Source: Planctomycetaceae bacterium | GTDB taxonomy: Bacteria; Planctomycetota; Planctomycetia; Planctomycetales; Planctomycetaceae | Length of the DNA stretch: 20,323 nt | NCBI GenBank assembly: GCA_003445035.1 | Contig: DLVV01000201.1 | Coordinates: 1 to 20,323, forward strand | Direction: 5' to 3' | In this document: positions 1-6,331 of the stretch, piece by piece | How the letters are laid out: each line of letters begins with the position of its first letter | How positions within the stretch are numbered: position 1 is the stretch's first letter | The notes under the pieces: generated by a model | The model's database searches: none | Told to the model about the DNA's origin: nothing | What the model saw: only the letters and a program-made list of their open reading frames with translations | Made by a program: the position numbers and the translations under genes

Positions 1-2330
1 CCCAACCTGGGAATCAATCGCTCACTCAATCGTCTTTTCGTGACGCGGAAACGATCGGCAAGGTCTCGGACGGTGGCCGGCACCTGGAACAATCGCGGCT
101 CCGGACTGGCAGAGACCGGATCAGGACCATCCGGTTCGGAGGTTGCTGGCTTTCCGACAGCGACCGGCTTCGTTTTGGGTTGAGCGTCGGGCTGTTGCGG
201 TGTTTTGCGAGTTCCATCAATCGGTTCATTGTGAGTGGCCGGAACGACCTTCGGCTGCTCGCTGGCCCCGGACCCGGCTGACAGATCGAATCGAGTGGAA
301 TCCTCCGGTGCAGGTGACTCGGGTTCGGGACTCCTGGAGGGTGTCTCGAGTTGATCAACGGATCCGGGTTCGGCAAACGGCGATGGCCTGGGTTCCAACA
401 ACCCTTCGGCCTCGAGGCCATGGCTGCGTTCCCACGCACGTCTCAGAGCGTCGCGATAGGCCGCCGGCGTCCATTCGCTCTCGGCCAACTGGACGTTGTT
501 GACCGCCAGCAGTCTCCCCGTTCGGAAGTGCAGGTTGGTCAGGGCCTGGTTGTAGGCAACCAGGCTGGTGTAGTAGGCGACCTCGGCCTCGGCACGACTG
601 ACCTGGGCCCTCAGCAGATCATCCAGTGTCTTGGTCCCGGCGTTGAACACCTCGATCTCGAACTGGCGGACCCGCTCCTGGGCAGCGGCACGTCGGTTGA
701 AGTTCGAGCGGGAGGCGGCTTCGTGAGCGGCCAGTTGCTGGACCGCATCGGAGAGTTCGTGGCTGATCTCCATTTCCTGTGCATCGAGCACCGCACGGGC
801 CTTGGCCAGTCGCAGTTCAAGGTTCTTGACCTGGGCGTTCGCGGATCTCATGCCCAGAGGCACGGTGAATTCGACGCCGAGATTCCAGCCGGTGTGATCT
901 GCGTGGGAAAGTCCGCGGTAACCGCTGGACAGCGGGGCACGACTGTTGGAAAACAGGTCGTCGCCGAGTGCGTTGATCCTGTAACCGCCGACCATGTCCA
1001 GCCTCGGTCGGACCAGGCTGCGAGCGGCCCTGAGTTGCAGTTGCATGCTGCGAATCGACCAGCGTTGACGTCTCAGTTCGACGCGCTGCGTCAGTGCCTC
1101 GACCAGGTTCGCCTCCCAGTTGGGTTCGAAACGAGCCGTCACCAGTTCATCCGAAGGTCTCAACACCGTCCCATCGCTGGCCGGCAGTCCGAGCATTCGC
1201 CGCAGGACCGTTTCGGCACGGTAGAGTTCACTGAGAGACGCCTCGGCCTGCGCCCGTGTCTGGAAGAAGCGATCCCGGGCCAGGGGTTCATCGGAGTTGG
1301 TGAATCCCTGCTTGCCACCTCCGTCGAGGATCACCTTGGTATCCCGCCACGATTTCTGGGCACTGTTGCGAGCCGTCACTGCGGCGTCCCACTTGCGGTA
1401 GGCCAGGTAGAGTTCCCAGTAGATGTCCTCGACGTCCTTGACCAGGTTGATCGCCGACTGTTCGAACTGGGTCAGTGTCAGGTCATTGTTGATCCGGGCA
1501 ATCAGGACACCCTGGCTGACGCCACTGAGACCACGAAATTGCTGAGTGACCGGGCCGGCGATCCGAGTGAACTCGGTTCCCGAACCCGCCAGCAACGGTT
1601 GCCGGTAGCCGACGTTGACGTTGCCGGTGTAGGTCGAGGGGTGCAGGTTGAATGAGCCGCCACCCACCGACGTAGTCGCGGGGATGTTGCTACCGAAATA
1701 CGACCAGTCGTGACCAACCGAGAGACTGGCACCGTACCCAAGTTGCTTGCGGAGTGTTGAGGTGAAATTCCCCGTCTCGCCAACCGTGCTGGAAAGACCT
1801 CCGGAAATGAAGGTGTTGTTCTGCGGCGTCTCGTTGCGACCCCAGATCATCGTCGTGGTGAATTCGGGATCGAACGCCGCCAGTGCGGCGGTCACTCCGC
1901 GTCCTCCGAACAGAACCCCGGTCTCCTGGATCGCCGGGTCCCAGATCGAGGCGACCCGATCCGGTGACGACAGGATGGCGTTGCCCGGCGAGAGAAAACC
2001 GTTGCGACTGCGAATCACCGGGTTGTTCTCCAGCGCCAGCTTCAGCGCTTCGGCCAGTCCCAGGTCACGGATCACGTCCTCGGTCGGAGCGGTGATGGTC
2101 CGCGGCGGCCGCTTCCAACCCTTGCGTGGAGAAACGGCCGGACCATCGACCGGCCTCGAAAACGACAGCTCGCGGTTACGGTAATGTTCGAGTGTCGCAT
2201 CACCGAGCCATGTCACGTCGCGTCCGGGTCCGGCGCAACCGCCCAACGCGATGACCACCGCCATCGCGCAACGCACCGCCGGAAACCGCGACAACGACAC
2301 TAGGGACACCGGTAGACTGAAAACAGGCAT
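1..2330 (-). CDS. TolC-family outer-membrane efflux lipoprotein, 3' end outside the window
   Basis: The frame stays open from the ATG at 2330 to the left edge (776 codons, no stop), so the C-terminus is missing. The N-terminus is a probable lipoprotein signal: a basic stretch, a short hydrophobic run and lipobox L-G-G-C with Cys32. The outer-membrane efflux region spans roughly residues 88-610. It contains repeat-start helices such as LAEALKLALENNP, a mid-protein VEDIYWELYLAYRKWD segment, and near its end the helical pair LDDLLRAQVSRAEAEVAYY and LVAYNQALTNLHFRTG. Such trimeric proteins form the outer-membrane/periplasmic duct of efflux pumps or type I secretion. After residue ~615 comes a Pro/Glu/Ser-rich extension of about 160 residues, ending in a charged helical segment (ATVRDLADRFRVTKRRLSER). 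No obvious Shine-Dalgarno precedes the ATG; an internal ATG nine codons before the Cys is too short a signal to prefer. No pump subunits are visible here. The family call is firm; the substrate is unknown. Confidence 0.88.
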   Translation of the reverse strand, partial: MPVFSLPVSLVSLSRFPAVRCAMAVVIALGGCAGPGRDVTWLGDATLEHYRNRELSFSRPVDGPAVSPRKGWKRPPRTITAPTEDVIRDLGLAEALKLALENNPVIRSRNGFLSPGNAILSSPDRVASIWDPAIQETGVLFGGRGVTAALAAFDPEFTTTMIWGRNETPQNNTFISGGLSSTVGETGNFTSTLRKQLGYGASLSVGHDWSYFGSNIPATTSVGGGSFNLHPSTYTGNVNVGYRQPLLAGSGTEFTRIAGPVTQQFRGLSGVSQGVLIARINNDLTLTQFEQSAINLVKDVEDIYWELYLAYRKWDAAVTARNSAQKSWRDTKVILDGGGKQGFTNSDEPLARDRFFQTRAQAEASLSELYRAETVLRRMLGLPASDGTVLRPSDELVTARFEPNWEANLVEALTQRVELRRQRWSIRSMQLQLRAARSLVRPRLDMVGGYRINALGDDLFSNSRAPLSSGYRGLSHADHTGWNLGVEFTVPLGMRSANAQVKNLELRLAKARAVLDAQEMEISHELSDAVQQLAAHEAASRSNFNRRAAAQERVRQFEIEVFNAGTKTLDDLLRAQVSRAEAEVAYYTSLVAYNQALTNLHFRTGRLLAVNNVQLAESEWTPAAYRDALRRAWERSHGLEAEGLLEPRPSPFAEPGSVDQLETPSRSPEPESPAPEDSTRFDLSAGSGASEQPKVVPATHNEPIDGTRKTPQQPDAQPKTKPVAVGKPATSEPDGPDPVSASPEPRLFQVPATVRDLADRFRVTKRRLSERLIPRL

Positions 2331-2359
2331 TTCTGAGCCGCGCAATGGCCAACGCTACA

Positions 2360-2394
2360 ACCGTTACAAACGGTATCGACGGAATGACCGTCAA
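2360..2394 (-). promoter_or_regulatory. Possible operator/promoter region upstream of the TolC-like gene
   Basis: Two short inverted repeats lie side by side 30-62 bp upstream of the TolC-like start: ACCGTT-ACA-AACGGT (2360-2374) and GACGG-AATGA-CCGTC (2378-2392). A minus-strand TTGACG (2394 to 2389) could be a -35 box, but no convincing -10 box sits at the expected spacing. The repeats could be regulator half-sites for an efflux gene; this is inference from symmetry and position only. Confidence 0.3.
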
Positions 2395-2431
2395 ACCTTA
2401 ACAGCATCTGCAGCGTCTCAAGCCACCCGGT

Positions 2432-2746
2432 TCAGTCCCGATCGTTGTCGGTGGCATGGTTCGATCCGGCCGGTTCCTTGCCCGGTGCGAACTCGCGGTA
2501 CGGCCGCCCCAGCCACCTTTTGATCAGCACAACCTCCCCCGCGTCGTTGCCCTCGATCGCGTGACCCAGGAACTGAAGCACGTAACCCCCGACAAAACTG
2601 GCCGCCGCCCACCACCACGGTTCCTGCTGTCGCGAGACCAGGATCGCGGTCACGACAAACGTCAACGGCACACCCAGCAGGTGCAGCAAACGGTTGAGCG
2701 GATGTGTGTGTCGCTGGATGTAGTTGGTGAGGAATCGCTGAAGCAT
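2432..2746 (-). CDS. DUF962/Mpo1-like small membrane protein
   Basis: A 104-residue protein starting at an ATG with a good ribosome site (GAGGGG, 4 nt upstream). A longer GTG start at 2809 is possible, but the extra N-terminal residues do not resemble the family and have no Shine-Dalgarno. The sequence carries the DUF962 (Mpo1/YGL010w-like) signature: H15-P16-x-N18-R19 ... H22-x-x-G25-x-P27, and later G61-H62-x-x-E65-G-N. Two hydrophobic helices follow these motifs (about residues 24-38 and 45-60). Yeast Mpo1 is an iron-dependent dioxygenase acting on 2-hydroxy fatty acids; conserved His residues would be the metal ligands. Whether the bacterial protein does the same is unknown. It is divergent from lpxK (106 bp between starts) and upstream of the TolC-like gene on the same strand. 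The C-terminal tail is hydrophilic and acidic. Confidence 0.8.
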   Translation of the reverse strand: MLQRFLTNYIQRHTHPLNRLLHLLGVPLTFVVTAILVSRQQEPWWWAAASFVGGYVLQFLGHAIEGNDAGEVVLIKRWLGRPYREFAPGKEPAGSNHATDNDRD

Positions 2747-2852
2747 CGGTCCCCTCGGCACGGACGGCGCATTGTGGCGGTCGGACGTGGCCTTTGCCAG
2801 CCTTGCCACATTCCCGCTGGTCGCAACCGGTGGTTTCTGGTATCTCCCGGTC

Positions 2853-3944
2853 GTGGACGAAACGGCCTTCCGCGAACTGGTTTCCGGTGAACGCCGCGGC
2901 CCGGCCGCTGCGGGATTCCGGTGCGTGCTGTGGCTGATGCAGTGGCCTTACCGCGCCGTCATCGGTGCCAGGAACCTCGGCTACCACCTGCGAGTCTTTC
3001 CGTCCCAGTCGGTCGACGCCCGGATCATCAGCATCGGCAACCTGACCACCGGCGGCACCGGCAAGACTCCCCTGGTGGCCTGGCTGGCCGAATATCTCCG
3101 CAAAACCGGACACCGGGTGGGGCTGCTCAGCCGGGGCTACCGCGGCGAAGAAGACGGGACGGGCAATGACGAGAAGAAACTGCTCGAAGCACTCTGCGGT
3201 GACATCCCGCACGTCCAGGATCCCGACCGGGTGTCCGGGGCCGGCCGGGCAATCAACGTGCACGGCTGCAACGTGCTGATCCTCGACGACGGTTTCCAGC
3301 ACCGTCGCCTCGATCGTGACCTGGACATCGTCCTGGTCGATGCGACATGCCCGTTTGGCTACGGCCACTTGTTGCCCCGAGGGATCCTTCGGGAACCCAT
3401 CGGTTCACTCGGCCGATCGTCGATCATCGTGCTGACCCGGGTCGACCACCTCGACCCACCGCAACGCGATTCGCTCAAACAACAGGTCATGGCGTTGGCC
3501 GGACACGACCGAGTGGCCGAAGTCTCATTCCCAACCGTCGGACTGATCAATGCCGACGGATCGACCCGTTCACTCGAAGAGCTTTCGGGAGTTCGGGTGG
3601 CGGCGTTCTGCGGGATCGGCAACCCCGAGGCGTTCTTCGACAGCCTGCCCGTCGTCACCAGGCGGGCGTTTCCCGATCACCATCTCTACACCGACGACGA
3701 CCTCGACACGCTGGCCCAATGGGCCGCCGAATCCGGGGCCGACCTGCTACTGACAACCCGCAAGGACCTGGTCAAGATCCCTCACAGCCGGCTCGGCCCG
3801 ACCCCGCTGTGGGCGGTCGACACCGGACTCAACTGGGTCTCGGGGTTCGACGTGGTGGAACAGGGACTCGAAGCCCTGTTGCTCAATTGCTCGCCGAAAG
3901 ACGATCGATCGAGTCCTGCAGTTCATCGATCCGCGAGAGCATGA
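2853..3944 (+). CDS. lpxK: Tetraacyldisaccharide 4'-kinase LpxK
   Basis: LpxK phosphorylates the 4' position of tetraacyldisaccharide 1-phosphate to give lipid IVA, at the cytoplasmic face of the inner membrane. The 363-residue product has the family layout: an N-terminal hydrophobic/amphipathic segment (residues ~21-36), the P-loop GGTGKTP (67-73), LLSRGYRG (91-98), the Walker B-like DDGFQHRRLDRD (145-156), and YGHLLPRGILREP (170-182), then LTRVD (194-198) and CGIGNPEAF in the C-terminal half. The frame is open further upstream to a TTG at 2772. I chose the GTG at 2853 because FRELVSG about five residues in is where LpxK proteins usually begin; the ribosome site there is poor, so the start is uncertain. 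The 3' end overlaps the convergent paralogue gene (3883-4542) by 62 bp. It implies an organism that makes lipid A. Confidence 0.93.
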   Translation: MDETAFRELVSGERRGPAAAGFRCVLWLMQWPYRAVIGARNLGYHLRVFPSQSVDARIISIGNLTTGGTGKTPLVAWLAEYLRKTGHRVGLLSRGYRGEEDGTGNDEKKLLEALCGDIPHVQDPDRVSGAGRAINVHGCNVLILDDGFQHRRLDRDLDIVLVDATCPFGYGHLLPRGILREPIGSLGRSSIIVLTRVDHLDPPQRDSLKQQVMALAGHDRVAEVSFPTVGLINADGSTRSLEELSGVRVAAFCGIGNPEAFFDSLPVVTRRAFPDHHLYTDDDLDTLAQWAAESGADLLLTTRKDLVKIPHSRLGPTPLWAVDTGLNWVSGFDVVEQGLEALLLNCSPKDDRSSPAVHRSARA

Positions 3945-4542
3945 CGGCCGAGAGAGTCAGGGAAATCATCGAAGTCGTCAGGAGCGTGATTTCGAAGGAA
4001 TCGAGTCCACCCCGTCCATCGAGACCGAAACGGTGGATCGGATCGAATCGATCATCGACACTCGCTTCTCCGTTTTGTCCACGAACCTCCACACCCGCTC
4101 CGGCGGCCAGGTTCAGACGTTGGCGGGACCGGGGTGGAGCGGAATCTGTCGTCCACAATCGGCCGATCGTCACCGACGAACCAGCCCGCACGCAGTAGAC
4201 GCCGCCGACCAGTCCGGTCACGCGATAGTCACCCAACTCATCGGTCTTCACACGGGCCACCACGTGTCTTGCCCGGGAAACCACAACGGTGAGTCCGGCC
4301 AGCGGCCGCCCCTGTTCGTCCCGCACACGGCCTGACAAGGTGCCACCGGAACCGAGCTGAATATCGAGAATCCGGACCGGTGGCCCAGCCTCCTGCTCGG
4401 ACTCACGCGTTCGTTTCTCCGGCACGGAATCGGCATCCACCGCCTCGGCCAGGCTCCAGGTTGGCCCCGGCACCAGCATGGCCGCAACGGCCATCCACAG
4501 CAGGATGCCGGCCGGGTGTCGATCTGGTCGGAAAGGCATCAT
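3883..4542 (-). CDS. Secreted/membrane-anchored CarboxypepD_reg-like protein, paralogue 3
   Basis: A 219-residue protein, last in a run of three related minus-strand genes. Residues 12-34 look like a signal peptide (ILLWMAVAAMLVPG core). Residues ~57-145 are a small beta-sandwich like the carboxypeptidase regulatory/Cna-B fold: LDIQLGSGGTLSGRV, EQGRPLAGLTVVV, TDELGDYRVTGLVGGVYCV. They are followed by the family motif RLWTTDSAPP, matching RAWATGTAPP and RAWAAGTAPR in its neighbours. A membrane helix at about 184-203 precedes a charged C-terminal helix (SRIDELQDSIDRLSASN). Unlike its two paralogues it has no run of aspartates. The gene ends inside lpxK (62-bp tail-to-tail overlap). The ribosome site is weak. 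The molecular role is unknown; a structural or surface role is plausible because the fold is normally non-catalytic. Confidence 0.82.
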   Translation of the reverse strand: MMPFRPDRHPAGILLWMAVAAMLVPGPTWSLAEAVDADSVPEKRTRESEQEAGPPVRILDIQLGSGGTLSGRVRDEQGRPLAGLTVVVSRARHVVARVKTDELGDYRVTGLVGGVYCVRAGSSVTIGRLWTTDSAPPRSRQRLNLAAGAGVEVRGQNGEASVDDRFDPIHRFGLDGRGGLDSFEITLLTTSMISLTLSAVMLSRIDELQDSIDRLSASN

Positions 4543-4607
4543 GAGCTACCAGTGTCTGTCGTCGGAAAACTGTGGACGGCGATCTGATTCGCCGGAGAAA
4601 CCAGTCG

Positions 4608-5162
4608 CTAGGGACTGGCTGGAGGGGGATCGTCGTCGTCGAGTTCAGCGATGAAGAAAATGACTCCGGCAATTCCGGCAAAGACCAACAGGGTCGACGT
4701 GATCGGGCTGGCGAACAGGTCCCCCGGGGACGACTCGGCCTTCTCGGACGGAGGGTCTTCCTGCTGGCCACGGACGACCGGTGCGTCGGCCACGACACGC
4801 AAGAGACTGTCAGCGCCCCGGGGAGCGGTGCCGGCAGCCCAGGCTCGAACCAGCGTCTGGCTGTCACCGACTCGAAATTGGTACAACCCGCCGGGGAGAT
4901 CGGTGATCGCGTAGCGTCCATCGGCGTCGGTACGAGTCCGGGCGACCACGCGGCGACCCCGGTGGATATCGACGATCGTCCCGCCACGTGGCCGGTTCCT
5001 GGTATCGACCACCTGGCCGGCAAGGGTCCCGTCCGGCGACAGCACCACGTCAACCACCTTCACCGATGAGACCAGCCCGGCGGCGGGCAAACGAACCTGG
5101 ACGCCCAACAGGCTGGTCACCATCAGCAATACGACCAGGCGTCGATTGAATTGGCAATTCAT
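4608..5162 (-). CDS. Secreted/membrane-anchored CarboxypepD_reg-like protein, paralogue 2
   Basis: A 184-residue protein, middle gene of the paralogous trio. The ATG has a ribosome site (GGAAGAGG, 8 nt upstream). The signal peptide spans about residues 1-28 (NRRLVVLLMVTSLLG then LPAAG). The beta-sandwich domain is residues ~36-115: VVDVVLSPDGTLAGQVVD, NRPRGGTIVDIHRG, TDADGRYAITDLPGGLYQF, ending in RAWAAGTAPR. A hydrophilic linker (130-150) leads to a membrane helix (153-173), then ELDDDDPPPASP at the C-terminus. If the N-terminal domain is exported, the poly-Asp tail would lie in the cytoplasm, against the usual preference for positive charge inside. It is 80 bp from the upstream paralogue and 65 bp from the downstream one, so probably co-transcribed. 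No catalytic motif is seen; the function is not known to me. Confidence 0.83.
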   Translation of the reverse strand: MNCQFNRRLVVLLMVTSLLGVQVRLPAAGLVSSVKVVDVVLSPDGTLAGQVVDTRNRPRGGTIVDIHRGRRVVARTRTDADGRYAITDLPGGLYQFRVGDSQTLVRAWAAGTAPRGADSLLRVVADAPVVRGQQEDPPSEKAESSPGDLFASPITSTLLVFAGIAGVIFFIAELDDDDPPPASP

Positions 5163-5242
5163 GGTTGGAACCTCTTCCGACTGCGAAGAGCAAAATCAAC
5201 AGGGCAATGAGTGGAAACAGACTTGGGGTGGTTGAAGACGGA

Positions 5243-5932
5243 TCAGGGACTGGCCGCACGGTTTTCGTCATCGTCATCGTCAACAGCCACCACGATCACG
5301 CCGGTCACCGCGGTCACAACCGCAGTGGTCACCAGGGGACCGAAGAAGGCCGCACCGGGCGAAGTGTAGTAGCCGGGGAAGATCATGCCGCCGCCGGGCA
5401 CCTGGTAAGGCTGGAAGGGATAGGCCGGCATGGGTTGGGCCACGTAGTTCGTCATCGGGCCGTAGGGCAACTGGGCCACGACAACGGCCTGCTGTGTCAC
5501 GGACACGGGGGTCACCACGTCGTGAACCAGGACCAGGCGGTGTTGTGAGGTCGGGGGAGCGGTGCCGGTTGCCCAGGCCCGAACGGACTGTCCGGTCCCA
5601 GGAGTGGCCACCCAGTAGATCCCTCCGTCGAGCCCCCCGAACCGAAAGCCTCCGTCGGTGGCCAACGGAGCCTCGGCAACCAGGTGAGATCCACGGAAGA
5701 CCGACACTCTCCGGGCACCCGGCAGCAGACCATCAACCGAATGGACCTCGCCTGTCAGTGTCCCGTTCGAGTCGAGTTCCACGTCGACCGGGACACTGCC
5801 GCGCAACGGGTCCGCGACGCACTCTCGGGAGGATGCGAGCAAGAGCCCAAACGACAGAATGAACAGGAGTGTGAGTTTCACCGGGAGAGTCGCGAAGATC
5901 GAATTGAGTGAAGACGTCGAACCGGACCGCAC
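5243..5932 (-). CDS. Secreted/membrane-anchored CarboxypepD_reg-like protein, paralogue 1
   Basis: First of the three paralogues, 229 residues from a GTG at 5932; a second GTG at 5881 (residue 18) would give a compact signal peptide starting KLTLLFILSFGLLLASS. Neither has a clear ribosome site, so the start is open. The beta-sandwich domain (~48-126) contains VDVELDSNGTLTGEV, ATDGGFRFGGLDGGIYWV and RAWATGTAPP. Then comes an insertion absent from the others (155-193), rich in Tyr, Pro and Gly (PYGP, YPFQPYQVPGGG, FPGYYTSPG). A membrane helix at ~199-217 is followed by DDDDDENRAASP. A strong promoter candidate lies at 6016-6043. Tyr/Pro/Gly-rich stretches are typical of low-complexity surface or matrix segments. 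No enzyme motif is present; the function is unknown. Confidence 0.82.
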   Translation of the reverse strand: MRSGSTSSLNSIFATLPVKLTLLFILSFGLLLASSRECVADPLRGSVPVDVELDSNGTLTGEVHSVDGLLPGARRVSVFRGSHLVAEAPLATDGGFRFGGLDGGIYWVATPGTGQSVRAWATGTAPPTSQHRLVLVHDVVTPVSVTQQAVVVAQLPYGPMTNYVAQPMPAYPFQPYQVPGGGMIFPGYYTSPGAAFFGPLVTTAVVTAVTGVIVVAVDDDDDENRAASP

Positions 5933-5942
5933 GACACGAAAC

Positions 5943-5960
5943 CCGTGCCCAACGGCACGG
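5943..5960 (-). promoter_or_regulatory. Leader hairpin just upstream of the paralogue cluster
   Basis: A perfect 7-bp inverted repeat, CCGTGCC-GTTG-GGCACGG on the minus strand, lies in the predicted 5' leader and ends 10 nt before the GTG at 5932. It has no T-run, so it is not an intrinsic terminator. A GC-rich tetraloop hairpin this close to a start could hide it or protect the mRNA end. Regulatory function is inference. Confidence 0.4.
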
Positions 5961-6015
5961 CCGTATCGAGAAACCGGAAAGGATTGTGAAGGAGAAGTGA
6001 GACAGAGAGGACGGG

Positions 6016-6043
6016 ATTCTATTGATCACCCCAGACGGGTCAA
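6016..6043 (-). promoter_or_regulatory. Sigma-70-type promoter for the paralogue cluster
   Basis: Reading the minus strand, TTGACC (6043 to 6038) and TAGAAT (6021 to 6016) are separated by 16 bp, each matching the consensus at five of six positions. The predicted start site is near 6009, giving a leader of about 75 nt to the GTG at 5932 or about 130 nt to the GTG at 5881. Confidence 0.65.
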
Positions 6044-6091
6044 GACGTTTTTCCGCGGTCCGTGTCCGGTTCTGGGCCAACTCTCCCCCCC

Positions 6092-6120
6092 CTTGCCTCA
6101 AGCCCCGGGCGACGCTAGGC
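6092..6120 (+). promoter_or_regulatory. Candidate promoter of the tRNA-Thr gene
   Basis: TTGCCT (6092-6097) and TAGGCT (6115-6120) are 17 bp apart and end 13 bp before the mature tRNA 5' end, the normal position for a short tRNA leader. Match to consensus is moderate (4/6 and 3/6), so the call leans on position. Confidence 0.5.
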
Positions 6121-6133
6121 TAACCCCGCTTCA

Positions 6134-6206
6134 GCCGCTGTAGCTCAGTTGGTAGAGCGAGGCATTCGTAATGCCTAGGTCGGGAGTTCGAGTCTCCCCG
6201 GCGGCT
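6134..6206 (+). tRNA. tRNA-Thr (anticodon CGT)
   Basis: A complete 73-nt cloverleaf. The acceptor stem GCCGCTG pairs with CGGCGGC (one G-U). The D arm is GCTC-AGTTGGTA-GAGC. The anticodon stem AGGCA/TGCCT closes the seven-base loop TTCGTAA, giving anticodon CGT, which reads the Thr codon ACG. The T arm is GGGAG-TTCGAGT-CTCCC. The discriminator base is T and CCA is not encoded. It stands alone, with its own candidate promoter upstream and an intrinsic terminator 14 nt downstream. Confidence 0.97.
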
Positions 6207-6219
6207 CTCGCGAATTCTC

Positions 6220-6258
6220 ATGGAAGTCGCTCTCTGACAGTGACTTCCATTTTTTTTT
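6220..6258 (+). terminator. Rho-independent terminator after tRNA-Thr
   Basis: ATGGAAGTC and GACTTCCAT form a perfect 9-bp stem, extendable to 12 bp with one G-U pair, and the stem is followed directly by a run of nine T (6250-6258). It ends the tRNA transcript and separates it from the downstream esterase gene. Confidence 0.92.
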
Positions 6259-6331
6259 GTTCCGGCCAAGTGAACCGGCCAGGTTGATTCCGGATCACCG
6301 CGACCGTCTCGACCAGCCCATGGAGTCACAC

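Noticed and set aside
351..1655. Open frame of 434 codons on the plus strand
   Set aside because: Antisense to the TolC-like gene, which I translated through the left edge without a stop; the shadow shows no domain.
2418..3368. Open frame of 316 codons on the minus strand
   Set aside because: Covers lpxK and the DUF962 gene in a non-coding frame; no motif.
4601..4618. Inverted repeat CCAGTC-GCTAGG-GACTGG at the end of paralogue 2
   Set aside because: It overlaps the stop codon and lacks a T-run on either strand, so a terminator call is not supported.
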